Positions 1 to 11,779 of a stretch of 64,000 nucleotides of DNA are shown in pieces; the first letter of the stretch is position 1, and each line of letters starts with the position of its first letter. The DNA lies in contig NC_063256.1 in assembly GCF_019578655.1 (NCBI RefSeq), forward strand, positions 12,958,001 to 13,022,000. The letters run 5' to 3'. The notes below the pieces were generated by a model, which was given only the letters and a program-made list of their open reading frames with translations, ran no database searches and had not been told where the DNA came from. Position numbers and translations under genes: made by a program. The stretch is from Ricinus communis. Taxonomy: Eukaryota; Streptophyta; Magnoliopsida; Malpighiales; Euphorbiaceae.

Positions 1-252
1 TATAAATAAAGCATGCAACAGCTAACTAAAAGAGAGATTCTGGAACAGCATGCTAAAGTTAAAATCTACTTTCACTGGTCGTTGAAGTTAGCCTCAGACT
101 CATACTACCTGTCATAAAAACTCGGAAATTTGAACTACAATCTCAAGAAAAGTTAAAGTTAGCACAAATGTAAAGCATCTAGTCAGAAATGCTTCTAGAA
201 AAAGTAAAATTAGATGGAAAAAGAAGGTTATGTTAATGGTTAGTATTCATAC

Positions 253-3200
253 TTCTGATTGAAACCGTGATGCCCAGCCATTTGCATCGGCTCCTCCATT
301 TGAGAACATTCCTCCAGAGGCCAAAGGGCTAGCATGTTCAAGCCCACTTTGACCTAAAACTGATGCATTCCCCAACAGTGTGGTTACACGCAAAATTTCT
401 GCTCCAAAATGTCAATTTTCAAGAACAAGATGTACTGGTTAGCATTGTTAACAGATTTGTTAGCAGTCACCACAAAATGGAGAGACAAGACGGATTGTTA
501 ACTGAGTTAGTTAAGAATCAATGCTTGCCCCATAAAAATGTATTTAAACTTCAGAACTTAATCTGATATGAAATGGTAAACAAATAACATAAGTTAATAC
601 ATAATTTGATAAATTAGTAAATTAATGCTTGCCCATGAAATGTATTTAAACTTAAGAACTTAGTCTGCTATGAAATGGTAAGAAAATTATATAGTTACAA
701 AGAATCTGATAAATTAGTTTGATAAAACAGCAAGTTAACTAAAACATAAATACCAAAACACAACTGACTGCAGGCGATCATTTGTTTGTCCACTTTAAAA
801 ACAAGCGCCATTACAAGCACAAGCACCAAACATCAAATGTTAGCACATGCAAATATGAGAATTTATTATATGCATCAAGAAGGCACAGAGAAGAGACATG
901 GTTAAAAGAAATGCGTGGAAAAGAAAGGGCAGAACACAAGCAATAACAGAAAGCTATTACGTCAAGAGCAAGACAGTCCTTTCAGCTGAAAATTCAGCAT
1001 CTAAATTCTCCAATTTTTGAGCCCAGAACACCATAAGAGTAGTTCTGTGAGAACCCAATTAGATCTTTGTTGGCATCATCTTTCGTAGTTCCCAAGATGC
1101 CAGAAATTCATACTAAATGATATGGTACTAGGCCAACCAGCAATTATACCACCTAATTGAGTTGGAAAACCTCTTCTGCACGAATGAAAAGGTCTCATCC
1201 TAGTTGTCACGATATAGTAAATAGAGATAACATCAAGAATGTCCCAGTGCAAGAAACAAGAAACAAGATATAAGTCTCATCCTTTCACAAAAATTCTATT
1301 AGATTATATTTGGTGCAAGAAACAAGATCCAAAGTGCAAGGTATAAGTCTCTTTAGACACAAAGCCACATAATGACTTAATTAAATTCTAGGCTTCCAAA
1401 CTAAAGAAGGCCATCTACATGCATCTTTTCCCCATCAAACTTTGTTTAGTGCCAAACCCTCTGTGAGCCATGGTAATACCGAATAGTTTTCACCACTTTG
1501 ACCTCATTAGTTTTGGTCTACCTCTTTCCTCTTGTCTTACTACTTAAATCCATCCATTCTGTTTGCACTAGTTCTGATTGTGCTATGCTCAAGATTTCTT
1601 CCATTATGCCGGGATGGTCCTCCACTTCTTTTAACAATAATGACACCATTCTTTTGGTTAAGCTTTGAAAGGAATGTGCTAAAGTGAAATTTTATACATG
1701 AGAAGGAGAATATGCACGTGGTGAGAGGTTTGGCAGTCTTTAATCTCAACAAGACTGTAATTCTGATGGTCAAGTTGTGTTTCTTATTTTTTTTCAGCAA
1801 CTCAATATTTAAATTTTCCAACATTTCAAATGAAAGAATATAAGTGCACCAAAAACATGCATTAAGAACTAATGTATAGATTTTGGAACAAGATGGACTT
1901 GAAGTTGATTACACAAACCCGCAAGAGGGTCCTATTAATCATCTTAAATATTTATTTTAGCATAACATAAATTCCATGATCACATAACAAATGTTTGCAC
2001 TTCTCCTTTTCAATTAAAAAAAAAATACCCTCTATCCCCATCCAATTCTACATTAGCCTCCCCTACACCTATTAAATTATAGGCAAATAGCATAATTGGG
2101 CCCCTGAACTTTAATGCTCTTTTGTAATTAAGCCCTTGATATTTAAAACAGTTGATTTGAGCCCCTGAACTTAACGATTTAATGTCACAAGGCCCTTTAG
2201 ATAAGGGCCATTTGCACGTGTATTAAAAGTGCTTATAAAAACGAGTATACCCACCTCAATTAAAATTAAAACAGGGAAAAAAAGTATAATTAGGCCCCTA
2301 AACTTTAATATTTTTTATAATTAAGCCCTTGTGTTTTGAGTTGAAAAATCCCCATTTTGAGCTTTAGTCACCCTTTCCGTCTCTTGCTTAGAAGCTTCAA
2401 TTTTACTCCTTAACTCAAAATGAAATCCCTTAACTCAGCATTGAAATCATCCTTCAAAATCTGCATCTCATTCTTCACATTATTAACGGTCATCATACGA
2501 TACCGATCCAATTGAGCAAGTCGATTCATTTCTCTTACTTCCTGTAGCAACATTGCATTGCATTCATCCAAAAGTTCAATAAACAATCTTCTCACTTACA
2601 ATTTCATGAGAACAATCCCAAAAATTTCTCCCCTTATTGTTCTTTTTCCTTGCTATCATCAACTTCAATCGAGTTCCACAATTGCATTTCAAGTTTAAAA
2701 GTTCTCTTGAACTATATGTGCTTCGAGATTGGCTTTGGAACACCATTGTACTTTCTGGTTGGGACGCCATTGCATGATTTTGAGACGGAGAAAGAGAGAT
2801 TTTAATTCCAGCTCCTTTCTTCCCCAAATCAAGAACACATGTAACCCTAACCCTAAAATCCCATGCTTTTGTTTTTATATCCGCTTCTATATCTTTTCCT
2901 TTTCTTATTTTCAAAAAATAATGAAAAGAATTATTTTAATTATATTCTTAATAGCTTCAACTCGTAAAATATTATTTTATTACGCTATTAACTAAAGGGG
3001 CCAGTGACACCAAATCATAAAGTAAAAGGGTCCAAACCAACCGTTTTAAACATGAAAGCTTAATTACAAAAAAAGTTAAAGTTCAGGGACCTAATTATGC
3101 TTTTTGCCTAAATTATACTCCATATACTTGTCCTATCCACTTATCCAAAATATGTTAGCCTCTAAGGTATGGATTCCTCCATAATGAACTAAGAAGAAGT

Positions 3201-5103
3201 CAACTCTTAACACAAAGAAAGGAATATAAAAAGGGGTTTCATTTATGCCCGCATTAGACTATCATAATAGAAAAAGAAACAACTTGGCAACTAAAAGTTA
3301 TGCAGCCAAAAAATTCTTACGCAAGTTCCTTTGCAGCATGCTATCTGCCTATATGTACATGCTCTTCAACAACAAACTATGCTTAACACCTCAGATGTTT
3401 TTAAGGGATTACAAAAGTGAAGCAACCAACAAATCAGATAACAAATTGTATAAACATTGAAAATCTGAATCGAAGACTATCTCAGATCTAATAAAACTAT
3501 CAGGAAAAATGCATAAATTATCAACAGCATTAGAGAAATATTGTTATGACAAATGGATATGTTTCGCAAAGTTCTATAAGAAATGTGACTGAATCAGCTT
3601 TATGCAGCTCAACACAATAAATTGCAATGACAACATAAATTCCTTTTTATTTGCAGCTTAATATATTCACATAGTTGTACTCATGCTGCTCCAATAATTC
3701 CTGAAGCCCAAAGTTCCTTTCATGCAGGAAGAATAATTTTGTGGACTCTAGACCCTAAGACCCTCAAGAAAACCAATTTAGTAATTCCCCCCAACCCATC
3801 ACCTATTCTTGGTATAATAGATATCAACAGCACTATCCAGTCTGAGAATGCAGTTCAAGTAGGATGTTCCTACCCCATGAGACCAATGATGACAGGAGTA
3901 CATAAATACAGGAGATAGAAGGCCAAAGATGATGTTTCTGCTCACGCAGTCTACCTAACAAAATATACATGATTTTACACCAGAAGAAAAGATTTGAACC
4001 ATCTCTAGTCAAACCGCACCTATAGACAATTACGAAGCACTCTAGGAGAGTGAAGGTGCACTAAAGTGTGGTGCTCTAAACAACCGCAAACACACAAAGA
4101 TTAACAAAATTACAGAACCTGTTTGATAAAAAGGCTTTAAAAATTTATATATCAGCAAACGAACATCTAACACTAAAAAGCCATCAGTTGATGAATCACT
4201 TTATCAAATGATGCAAATCCCAACCATGTAGGGTAACGGACTGACCATAACCTCCACCCATTCGCGGATAAGTAGCCCAATGTATACATTTTGGATTCAT
4301 TAATTGTTGCTATAACTGTGCAAGTAGAACCAATGGAGAAGTAACTTTTATCAAGAAACTCACCCTGACTCAACAATCTATAAGTATGAGGGAGCACAGG
4401 CATAAATGGACTAAGCTTATGACGCTCTGCTAACAACTCTGAAAGATATCTGCAACAAAAACACAAATATGTTAAGCATGCAGCACTTGTGACGTGCACA
4501 AACAAGAAAATCTATGTTAAGATCATGAAGATTGAGTTATCCCATTGACTTTAAATTACCAGTGATGAAAGATGACAAATTTTAAAAAAGAAAAATGAAA
4601 GCCACCACTGAAATTCAAAACACAAGAACCGAAATCACAGCATTGTACATTGTCAATAAAGAAGGTTACACACACATCGTTTATTTTGAATATAAGGCAC
4701 AGTAAACCCTTGCAAAGTAAAACAGAAGTTCAAGACTTGTAAGGAAAATATCTGATACACACAGAAAAGTGACGAGCATAATAGAATAAAATTACTACTT
4801 AATACAAGTATCAATAGCGAGATCACACAGTATATGTGAAGTGTGTGTATTAGCAAATCTAACAACATATAATACTCAATTATCTAGAAAAACTAAAATC
4901 CCCAGTCAAAAAAATAACTGAAGGAAAACGAAACGATCCAGATCTCTGAAAGAATTGAGTTACTTTTCTTGCTCGACAAGAGCAGAGGAGGCCGAACGGA
5001 GGCCAGAGAGATGTGGAGAGTGAGGAGCAGAAGGAGACGGAGAATAAGCCATAAAGCGACCGCCACCACCGCCAGTGATGCCGCCACCGACTGATGTGGT
5101 CAT
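253..5103 (-). CDS. STAR/KH-domain RNA-binding protein (SPIN1/Quaking-like), 5' three exons, truncated by left window edge
   Basis: Seen: three coding exons on the minus strand, 5103-4964, 4449-4364 and 398-253, joined by GT-AG introns with consistent phase, giving 124 codons. Exon 1 starts MTTSVGGGITGGGG and continues RFMAYSPSPSAPHSPHLSGL and ALVEQEK. Exon 2 reads YLSELLAERHKLSPF then MPVLPHTYRLLSQ. Exon 3 starts EILRVTTLLGNASVLGQ and includes ASPLASGG and ADANGWASRF. Known: this is the N-terminal signature of plant STAR-family KH proteins (Arabidopsis At5g56140/At4g26480 type; rice SPIN1), nuclear RNA-binding proteins. The SELLAERHKL block corresponds to the Qua1 dimerisation region. Inference: the KH and Qua2 regions lie beyond position 1, since nothing in 1-252 looks coding. 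Intron 2 (399-4363) is about 4 kb and hosts a transposon. The ATG at 5103 is chosen because it begins the family-conserved N-terminus. Family identity is very likely; the exact orthologue is not certain. Confidence 0.9.
2082..3108 (-). mobile_element. MULE-type DNA transposon with long TIRs and 9-bp TSD, inside KH-gene intron 2
   Basis: Seen: inverted arms of about 118 bp, 2082-2200 and 2992-3108, both beginning GGCAAA and sharing GCATAATT and CCCTGAACTTTAA. The element is flanked by a perfect 9-bp direct repeat TAAATTATA (2073-2081 and 3109-3117). A further direct copy of the subterminal motif starts near 2286. Known: 9-bp target duplications and TIRs of about 100 bp are hallmarks of Mutator-like elements. 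There is no transposase, so the element is non-autonomous. The interior carries a GRF zinc-finger ORF on the minus strand, opposite neither to the host gene nor in its reading frame. Length is 1,027 bp. The clean TSD and full TIRs make both ends secure; superfamily assignment rests on TIR length and TSD size. Confidence 0.82.
2410..2914 (-). pseudogene. GRF-type zinc-finger ORF carried by the MULE-like element, probably frameshifted
   Basis: Seen: a 112-codon frame (2914-2576) contains CNCGTRLKLMIARK followed by NNKGRNFWDC near residues 79-100, fitting the GRF zinc-finger pattern CxCG...NxGRxFxxC. A second frame (2595-2410) overlaps it and encodes a charged, heptad-like segment (EVREMNRLAQLDRYRMM), predicted coiled coil. 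Known: short plant proteins with one GRF finger followed by a coiled coil are common inside repeats. Inference: the two frames are halves of one ancestral protein, broken by a shift or small deletion between finger and coil; the last zinc ligand of the finger is not evident. It could still be translated as the first half alone. No function in transposition is claimed. Confidence 0.6.
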
Positions 5104-5181
5104 CTTGTTAGTGCTCCAATCGATATCTGTATATATATCCGTTTTGACGGAATTTAAAAGACTTTTTTAAAAAAGAGGAAG

Positions 5182-5348
5182 TAGATAGATAGATAGATAG
5201 ATCACGGCGGCAAGCCGAAGTCGGGTAGAATTTGGTGGGTGTGGGTTTTGGTTGTGTGGTTATGGTTTGTGGCTGGTGGGGTGATCCCGACCAGACGCTT
5301 TCTCTATCCAGCGTCGGTGGAAATCTACTTCTTTTTATATATATATAC
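5182..5348 (-). promoter_or_regulatory. Probable promoter and 5' leader of the KH-domain gene
   Basis: Read on the minus strand, a TATATATATATAAAAA-like tract at about 5348-5334 lies 230-245 bp upstream of the ATG at 5103, and could serve as a TATA box with transcription starting near 5300. The leader contains a five-unit TAGA microsatellite at 5182-5202. The start site is inferred from spacing only. Confidence 0.35.
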
Positions 5349-5478
5349 CTAAAGTCTTTTCATCTTTTACTATCTGCGGCTATGTATTTACTTCTTACCA
5401 CATAAAACTGCACTGATGGTTTTTGAGAATCTCCGGAAAAATAAAAAAAATTAAAATTATTAGTATCCAAAAGATAAA

Positions 5479-5480
<2 letters not shown>

Positions 5481-5530
<50 letters not shown>
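5481..5530. repeat. (AT)25 microsatellite
   Basis: Uninterrupted AT dinucleotides occupy 50 bp upstream of the KH gene. Such runs are length-variable and prone to assembly error. Confidence 0.97.
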
Positions 5531-5534
<4 letters not shown>

Positions 5535-6180
5535 GATAAATGGTAAAGATTAAATAGGAAGCCTTAAATGGTATTAAAGCATATTGTCCAATTTAATATA
5601 TATAAAGTATTTGAAAAATAATTAAATCTTTCTACACTAAAGTTACAGTAGCTATTACCCGTCTTAAAAATTTGCTATAGAGTGTTGCAGTGTAAATCTG
5701 ATAACTGTGAATCAAGATTGATCTAATTTGTTATTCTACAAATATTGTATACTGTTAATAATGACAAAATTTTTAAAATTTTAGCTTAAATGTATATATA
5801 TTGACTAAAGGTATATTTGGATACTAAAACTTTAGTTATTTGGCTATTTTAATACCTTAAATATAACCTAATAAATCTTTCAATTTATATTTTTTATAAT
5901 AGTTAAATAATTTTACATGTGGCTTCATCCAAAATGTCAACATGTATGTATTGAGTATTAGTTGTTCTAATATTATTAAAAATAGATTCAACTGTCTTAG
6001 ATAAAGTCAAAAATTAAAAACTTCAAAAAATTATAAAAATAAAGTTAAGGTATTTGATTGGTTAAATTGAAAGTAAAAGATACAAGACCAATTAAGACAT
6101 ATAATATGGGCTCATAGCCCAAGCATAACTCGGCGCACATGCATGCCAATGATGAGAAAATATAGAAGAAATATTTATAG

Positions 6181-6451
6181 TTTAATGTATTTTCATTTTA
6201 GGATATATGTGGTTTTTTTTTTTTTTATTTCAATACTCTGTGAATATGACTATTATCAAATAATGATTAAATTGTACAATACCATTTAGAGATTCTGACG
6301 TGACACGCAATAGCTATTGTTCTTCCAACTGTCACGTCAATACTTGCTAACGGTATTATGCAATTTAGTCATTATTTGCTAATGATCATATTCACAAGGT
6401 ACCACAGTGAAAAAAAAGTAAACCACATACCTTAAGTGAAGATATATTAAA
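6181..6451. mobile_element. Foldback MITE, near-complete inverted repeat centred at ~6316
   Basis: Seen: the sequence from 6181 to the centre reads as a diverged reverse complement of 6451 to the centre. Both arms contain, in order, TATGTGGTTT, a T/A-rich run, TGTGAATATGA, AAATAATGA, and GACGTGACA, and meet at CAATAGCTATTG (6311-6322). No reading frame is present. Known: non-autonomous elements consisting almost wholly of inverted arms are classed as foldback-type MITEs. The flanks show no clear target duplication, so superfamily is not assigned. Confidence 0.65.
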
Positions 6452-6886
6452 TCACAGGATAGTTTATTGAAATTTTTCTAAAAATATAAATTAATTCTCG
6501 TCTCATTTTCTCTCTTCTAGAAGTTTTTATCGGTATATCACTTTCCTCCCATCATTTAACATAGAGATCGAGCCTTCACTAAACATTGTCAAAAATAAGG
6601 ACTGAAAACTTATAGATACAAATGTTCACTTTTTGACCTAAATTACTGCTCCCCCAAAGTAAAATAACCTCATTCTATAAATCCATATACAAACCTCAAA
6701 CTCTCTCAATTTAATAAAAGTTGTTCCTTTGTAGTTGAGAAACTTGAATATGTCATTAGAGGCAATGAAGAACATACAAGCAAAGATAACAAAATTATGT
6801 TTATGTTGTTCTTACTGCTTCATTACCAACATCAGCGCCCTCTTATCCCTTTATTAACCACCACTAACAGGCAACCACTCATAGGG

Positions 6887-7060
6887 CTGAGTACGGATCG
6901 GTCCAATTCGGTTATTTATAAATCACCAGTACCATACCAAACCTCGGTTATTTTAAAATTGAAGGTACCAGTACCGTACCAAACATAAAAGGATCCAATA
7001 CCGTATTGTACAAATTTTACGGTTCAATACAGTTCGGTTCGGTGCTATTTTCGGTTCTAA
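6887..7060. repeat. hAT-like terminal/subterminal repeat region (single end)
   Basis: The stretch begins AGGGCTGAGTACGGATCGG and then repeats CGGTTC/GGTACC-type motifs about every 20 bp. This architecture resembles one end of non-autonomous hAT elements. A matching second end with TSD was not located nearby, so this may be a truncated remnant. Confidence 0.3.
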
Positions 7061-7449
7061 AAAAATTTAAAAAATACAACTTTAATATCATATTTAATCA
7101 AATACGTTTAGAGAAAATATGATTACCAACCTAAAAAAAGAAATATTATATAATAGATTGATGAATAGAAAGAGTAGTCAAAATCTTACTATGAAATACA
7201 TAAATAAAATCTAAAATATTATGTAAAACTAAACAAGATTTATTTTATTCTCCTACAAATGGAAGGTGATTATAAAACAATATAACTTGTTGAAGTCAGA
7301 GTTAAGAATATATATATATATATAAAAAATATAATGCTTTAGTCATAATTTTAAAATTAGACTAGACTAGGATAAGTAAAAAAATTCTAAAGGTAATTAA
7401 TAAATAAGGATAGAGATAAGTGAAAAAGAGAAAGTAAATAAATATGAAA

Positions 7450-7673
7450 TGTTATTGATAATATTAAAGTGTTTGGTTTATATTGGATGTCTATAGATAT
7501 ATTTTCTTATGTAAATAGATCTCAATCTTTACAATACTTTACACCTTAAATAGGTATTACAATCAATGAAATGATATAGAAAAATTACTCTCCCTTTTCT
7601 CTTTATTTACTTTATTCTTAATCTTTATTTTACAATACTCTTTATTCTTATTCTTATTCTTTATTTCACAATA
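7450..7673 (+). repeat. Putative 5' LTR of the copia element
   Basis: A segment starting TGTTATTGATA contains a TTAAATAGG box and a C/T-rich 3' part, and ends directly before CGTTATGAGTATGATTGCT (7674-7692). That sequence resembles the CGTTATCAGCACGA primer-binding site used by many plant copia elements (initiator-Met tRNA internal half). Length is about 224 bp. No matching 3' LTR was found, so the left boundary is inferred. Confidence 0.42.
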
Positions 7674-8336
7674 CGTTATGAGTATGATTGCTTAAATAAA
7701 ATTTAATAACTCAAGGTAAAATTGACATTTTCAATTTTTATATACCATAATTTTTTTACATAACATAATTTATATATTATATATTTTGAAAAGATTTTAA
7801 ATCTTGCTTTAGACAGATTATTTGTTTTGCTTTTATGGTATTGTATTTAAGTTTTCTATTTCTACTGATATCTTGCACGTTTTTTTGGCATAATAGACCT
7901 GTAATCATTCTACTAATGCTTAGATATTGATTTATTAGTTTTATATACATATTTTGATTTTTTTCCTCTCCTATCAATGCTTTTTGGTATGACTTATATA
8001 TGTTCATCTTGAATTTATAAGATCCATCTTTACTTCTATTTTTTTAAGAAAAATATTTATTACTTTTGATTTGAATGTGCAGTGCCATTTTTTTTATTTA
8101 TTGCCTTGAGTTTTGCTAGGATCTTGTTAATTCTTTTATCCAAATTAACAATAGTGTCTTGTTTTATGTTGCACTTTAATTTTGTATGCATCTTCATAGA
8201 TTTTGTTTTTCTTTTCTTTTCATTATCAATATAGTTTTGTTTCTAATGAATTTTCTTTTTATAACATGACCATGAATTGTATGACTTTATAAATTGCATA
8301 GATAAATTATTTATTAGTTAATGTTAATTAATTTCT

Positions 8337-8535
8337 AGTTCATGAAGAACTGTATTATAAATCTTAGTTCCTAAAATACTAGTATTAATTTTAGTTCTTG
8401 AAGAACTAAATTAAATAAATAACTAAGATATAAATTTCTGAAGAATTTTGACCTAAGTTCCTGAAGAACTAAATATCTTAAAATCTAGTATCCTAATTTA
8501 TTAAAGTATAAATATTTTTATGTTCCTGAAGGACT
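8337..8535. repeat. Array of five AGTTCnTGAAGAACT palindromic motifs in copia leader
   Basis: Five copies of a 15-bp near-palindrome occur at 8337-8351, 8393-8407, 8433-8447, 8456-8470 and 8521-8535. Consensus is AGTTCCTGAAGAACT, usually followed by AAAT. Arms AGTTC and GAACT can pair with a five-base loop. The array ends about 60 bp before the gag ATG. Confidence 0.85.
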
Positions 8536-8596
8536 AAATATATTAGTCTCTAAGAGATTTATACTGATTAACATGTTATTTATTTTTGTATAGAAA

Positions 8597-9618
8597 ATGT
8601 CAAATTTGACAAAACTCGAATTTGTAGCACTCAATATCACGGGCAAGAATTATTTGTCGTGGATACTAGATGTCAAGATACATCTGGATGCTATGGGTCT
8701 TGGAAATACAATCAAAGATGATAATCAAGAATCTCTATAAAATCGCGCAAAGGCGATGATTTTTCTTCGTCATCATCTTCATACAGGACTGAAACTTGAA
8801 TATTTGACAATTAAAGATCCATTAGTACTTTGAAAAAATTTGAAAGAAACATATGACCATCATAAATTGGTCATTCTTCCAAAAGGTCGTTATGAATGGA
8901 TGCATTTACGATTGCAAGACTTCGAAACTGTAAGTGAATAAAACTCTGCAGTTTTTTAGAATTAGTTCTAAATTGAAATTATGTAGAGAAAATATTACTG
9001 ACCATGATATGTTAGAGAAGATATTTACTACTTTTCATACCTCGAATATACTCCTATAGTAGCAATATTGAGAAAAAGATTTTAAGAAAAATTCTGAATT
9101 AATTTCATGTATTCTTGTTGCTGAGCAAAATAGTGAGCTTTTATTAAACAATCATCAAACTTGTTCAACTAGTTCTACTCCATTCCCTGAAGTGAATGAG
9201 ACAACATATAACAATACTGGGCATGAAAGAAGAAGAGGATGAAAGAATCATGGTCGAGGATGTGACCGAAATTATAATAACAGCAATCGTAGTGTTAGAA
9301 ATAATAATGCACATTTCCACCAGAAGTAGAAGAATTGTGAAGAGAACAATAGAGCAAAGCAAAATTTAAAAATTTAATGCTATTAATGTGGCATGAGAGG
9401 GCATTGATCTCGTACTTGTCATACACCAAAGTACCTTACTGATCTATATGAAGAGTCCTTGAAGAAGAAAAATATAAATATAAAGGCAAATTTGGCAGAA
9501 AGTGATGATGATTTTGGTGATGATTTTGCTGATTTCACACATTTAGAGGTGTCATATTTTTTTGAAGATTCTGAAGGAAAAATTAAACATTTGATCGACG
9601 ATGGCAATGTGAATGCCT
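8597..9618 (+). pseudogene. Copia gag (UBN2/DUF4219-like) with CCHC knuckle, decayed
   Basis: Seen: starting at ATG 8597 the frame reads MSNLTKLEFVALNITGKN then YLSWILDVKIHLDAMGLG, typical of the plant copia gag N-terminus, followed by an in-frame TAA where family members have Gln. Downstream pieces include FLRHHLHTGLKLEYLTIKDP and GRYEWMHLRLQDFET. A zinc knuckle (CYxCGMRGHxSRTC then HTPKYLTDLY) lies near 9379-9450, with its Trp codon changed to TGA. An acidic tail with DDDFGDDFADF follows, ending at ~9618. The role of gag is nucleocapsid assembly. The product here would be truncated early. Confidence 0.8.
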
Positions 9619-9769
9619 AAAATTATGTGTTTCCTTTAGCTTCTTAGTTTGCTTTTTTTCATAATTGTTTTTATTCAAACACTAGCTTATAGTGTTACTA
9701 ACTTATTAATTCTTAAGTACTTTTGGATTGATTTTATTGAATTATTATTTTGTTACTTGTAAATATATT

Positions 9770-11190
9770 TTATTTTTATGAAAATATTGGATCCTACTCA
9801 ATCATTAGTAAGATTAAGAACAAATGGTGTAAATTTATATCTTGCAGAGAGTGCTACTATGCACACCATATTAAAAGAAAAATATCTTTCTCACTTAAAA
9901 ATACGAAAAACTTATATCAATACAATATTTGGTAGTAAAAGAATAACTGAAGGCTTCTGAAGAATAAATATATTATTATCTGGAAGTACATATTTCTTTA
10001 TTAAAAATGTATTATTCTCCCCAAAATCTCGTAGAGATTTATTGAGCTTTAAAGATATTCGCCGAAATGGATATCATATTGAAACTACAAATGTGAAAAA
10101 TATTGAATATCTCTATGTTACAACCCTCACAATGAGAAATAAATATGTATTGGATAAATTACCAACTTTCTCCTCTGGCTTATATTACACATATATATGT
10201 ACTATTGAAATAAATGTGGTAGTAAACCAGAAGTTTACTTATCTAAATATTTTTCTTATTTGACATGATCGATTAGGGCATCTTGGATCAACAATAATGC
10301 GAAAAAGTTATTAAAAGCTCTTATGGTCATCTATTGAAGAACCAAAATATTCTTCAATCTAATGAATTTTTATATTTGGCTTGCCCTCAAGAAAAGCTAA
10401 TTATTAGGCCGTCACCCAGCAAAATTCAAAATGAATCACTTAGATTTATGGAATGTATACAAAGTGATATTTGTGGACCAATTCATCCACCATGTGGACC
10501 ATTTAAATATTTTATGGTGTTAATAGATGCATCAATAAGATGGTCACACGTATGTTTATTATCAACTCGAAATCTGGCATTTGCTAGATTACTTACTCAA
10601 ATAACTCAATTAAGAACACAGTTTTCAGAATATGCTATTAAGACAATTCGTCTTCATACTGCAATAAATTTACATCTAAGGCCTTTAATCATTATTGCAT
10701 GTCAATTGGAATAACTGTTGAACATTCAGTAGCTCATATTCATACTCAAAATGGTCTAGCATAATATTTTATTAAACGTCTCCAACTAATACCTAGACCA
10801 CTAGTCATGAAAACAAATCTCTCAATAATTGTTTGGGGACATGTAATTTTACATGCAGCAACTATTATTCATATCAGGCCAACTAGTTATCATAAATTTT
10901 CACCATTATAGTTGGTTTATGGCCATGAGCCAAATATTTTCCATTTGAGAATTTTTTTTGATGTGTTATTATGTTCCAATTGATCCTTCACATTGCACAA
11001 AAATGGGACCTCAAAGGAGATTGAGAATATATATTGGATATGAATCTCCATTTATAATTAAATATCTTAAGCCATTAACGGGAGATGTCTTTACTACGAG
11101 ATTTAATGATTATCATTTTAATGAGGCTTTATTTTCTAAGTTGGGAGGAGAAAACAAGAAATTAAGAGAAATAAATTATTTGAAATGAGC
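9770..11190 (+). pseudogene. Copia protease and integrase region, decayed
   Basis: Seen: near 9848-9870 the frame reads ESATMHTIL, the position of the copia protease motif D-S-A/G-T-T-H-T-I-L, with Asp replaced by Glu. Integrase starts near 10265 (DRLGHLGSTIM) and continues from 10334 with LKNQNILQSNEF, QSDICGPIHPPCGP and YFMVLIDASIRWSHVCLL. The first catalytic Asp (SDICGP) is kept; the second, normally in DNAGEF, reads HTAINL. The integrase tail resumes at 10958-11188 (YVPIDPSHCTKMGPQRR, IYIGYESP). Multiple stops lie between the pieces. The element is therefore inactive for integration. Confidence 0.75.
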
Positions 11191-11779
11191 CATCATTAAA
11201 TCATCTTGATCCTTATTCAAAACAATGTGAACTAGAAGTTCAAAGGATCATTCATTTTTAAAGTATATTAAACCAATTGCTAGAAGCATTTTCTGATATA
11301 AAAAGAGTTACTAAACCTCATACACCAGCTAAAATAGATGTCCCAGTAAGAAAACAGGTTAATATTATAGCAAATGAGTCCATGACATACCAAAAGCTTG
11401 GTAGGCCATATGGTTCCAATAATAAAAATTCAAGAAAGAAAATGGAACATAATAGACGAAGTGACAGTCCCAAAATTAATGTTCATAAAGAGTCTATAAC
11501 AAAAGATATAGAAGAACAAGTAATCTTAGAAGAGGTTCAAGTGGTTGAAGATGATGAAAACAATGAGATATCAATCAACTATATCACTTGAGGTAAGAGA
11601 TGGAACCAAAGTGAAACTGTTGTCGACAATGTATTTGCATATGTAGTATTAATTGATAATGCAAAAGAAAGTGAGGACATTGAACCTAACTCTGTCATTG
11701 AATGTCGAAAAATAAATGATTGGCCTAAATGAAAAAATATAATCCATACAGAATTAAACTCATTAGAAAAATGTCAAGT

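Noticed and set aside
363..566. 67-codon plus-strand frame
   Set aside because: Antisense to KH exon 3 and the adjoining intron; no family resemblance.
4893..5087. 64-codon minus-strand frame rich in Leu (MAASLAVVAVALWLI...)
   Set aside because: It is an alternative frame of KH exon 1; the frame from ATG 5103 matches the known family and splices correctly.
8337..8535. CRISPR-like array of palindromic repeats
   Set aside because: Plant nuclear DNA, irregular spacing, AT-rich spacers and no cas genes; it belongs to the copia leader.
10042..10263. 73-codon plus-strand frame as separate gene
   Set aside because: Falls between copia protease and integrase and reads as decayed polyprotein linker.
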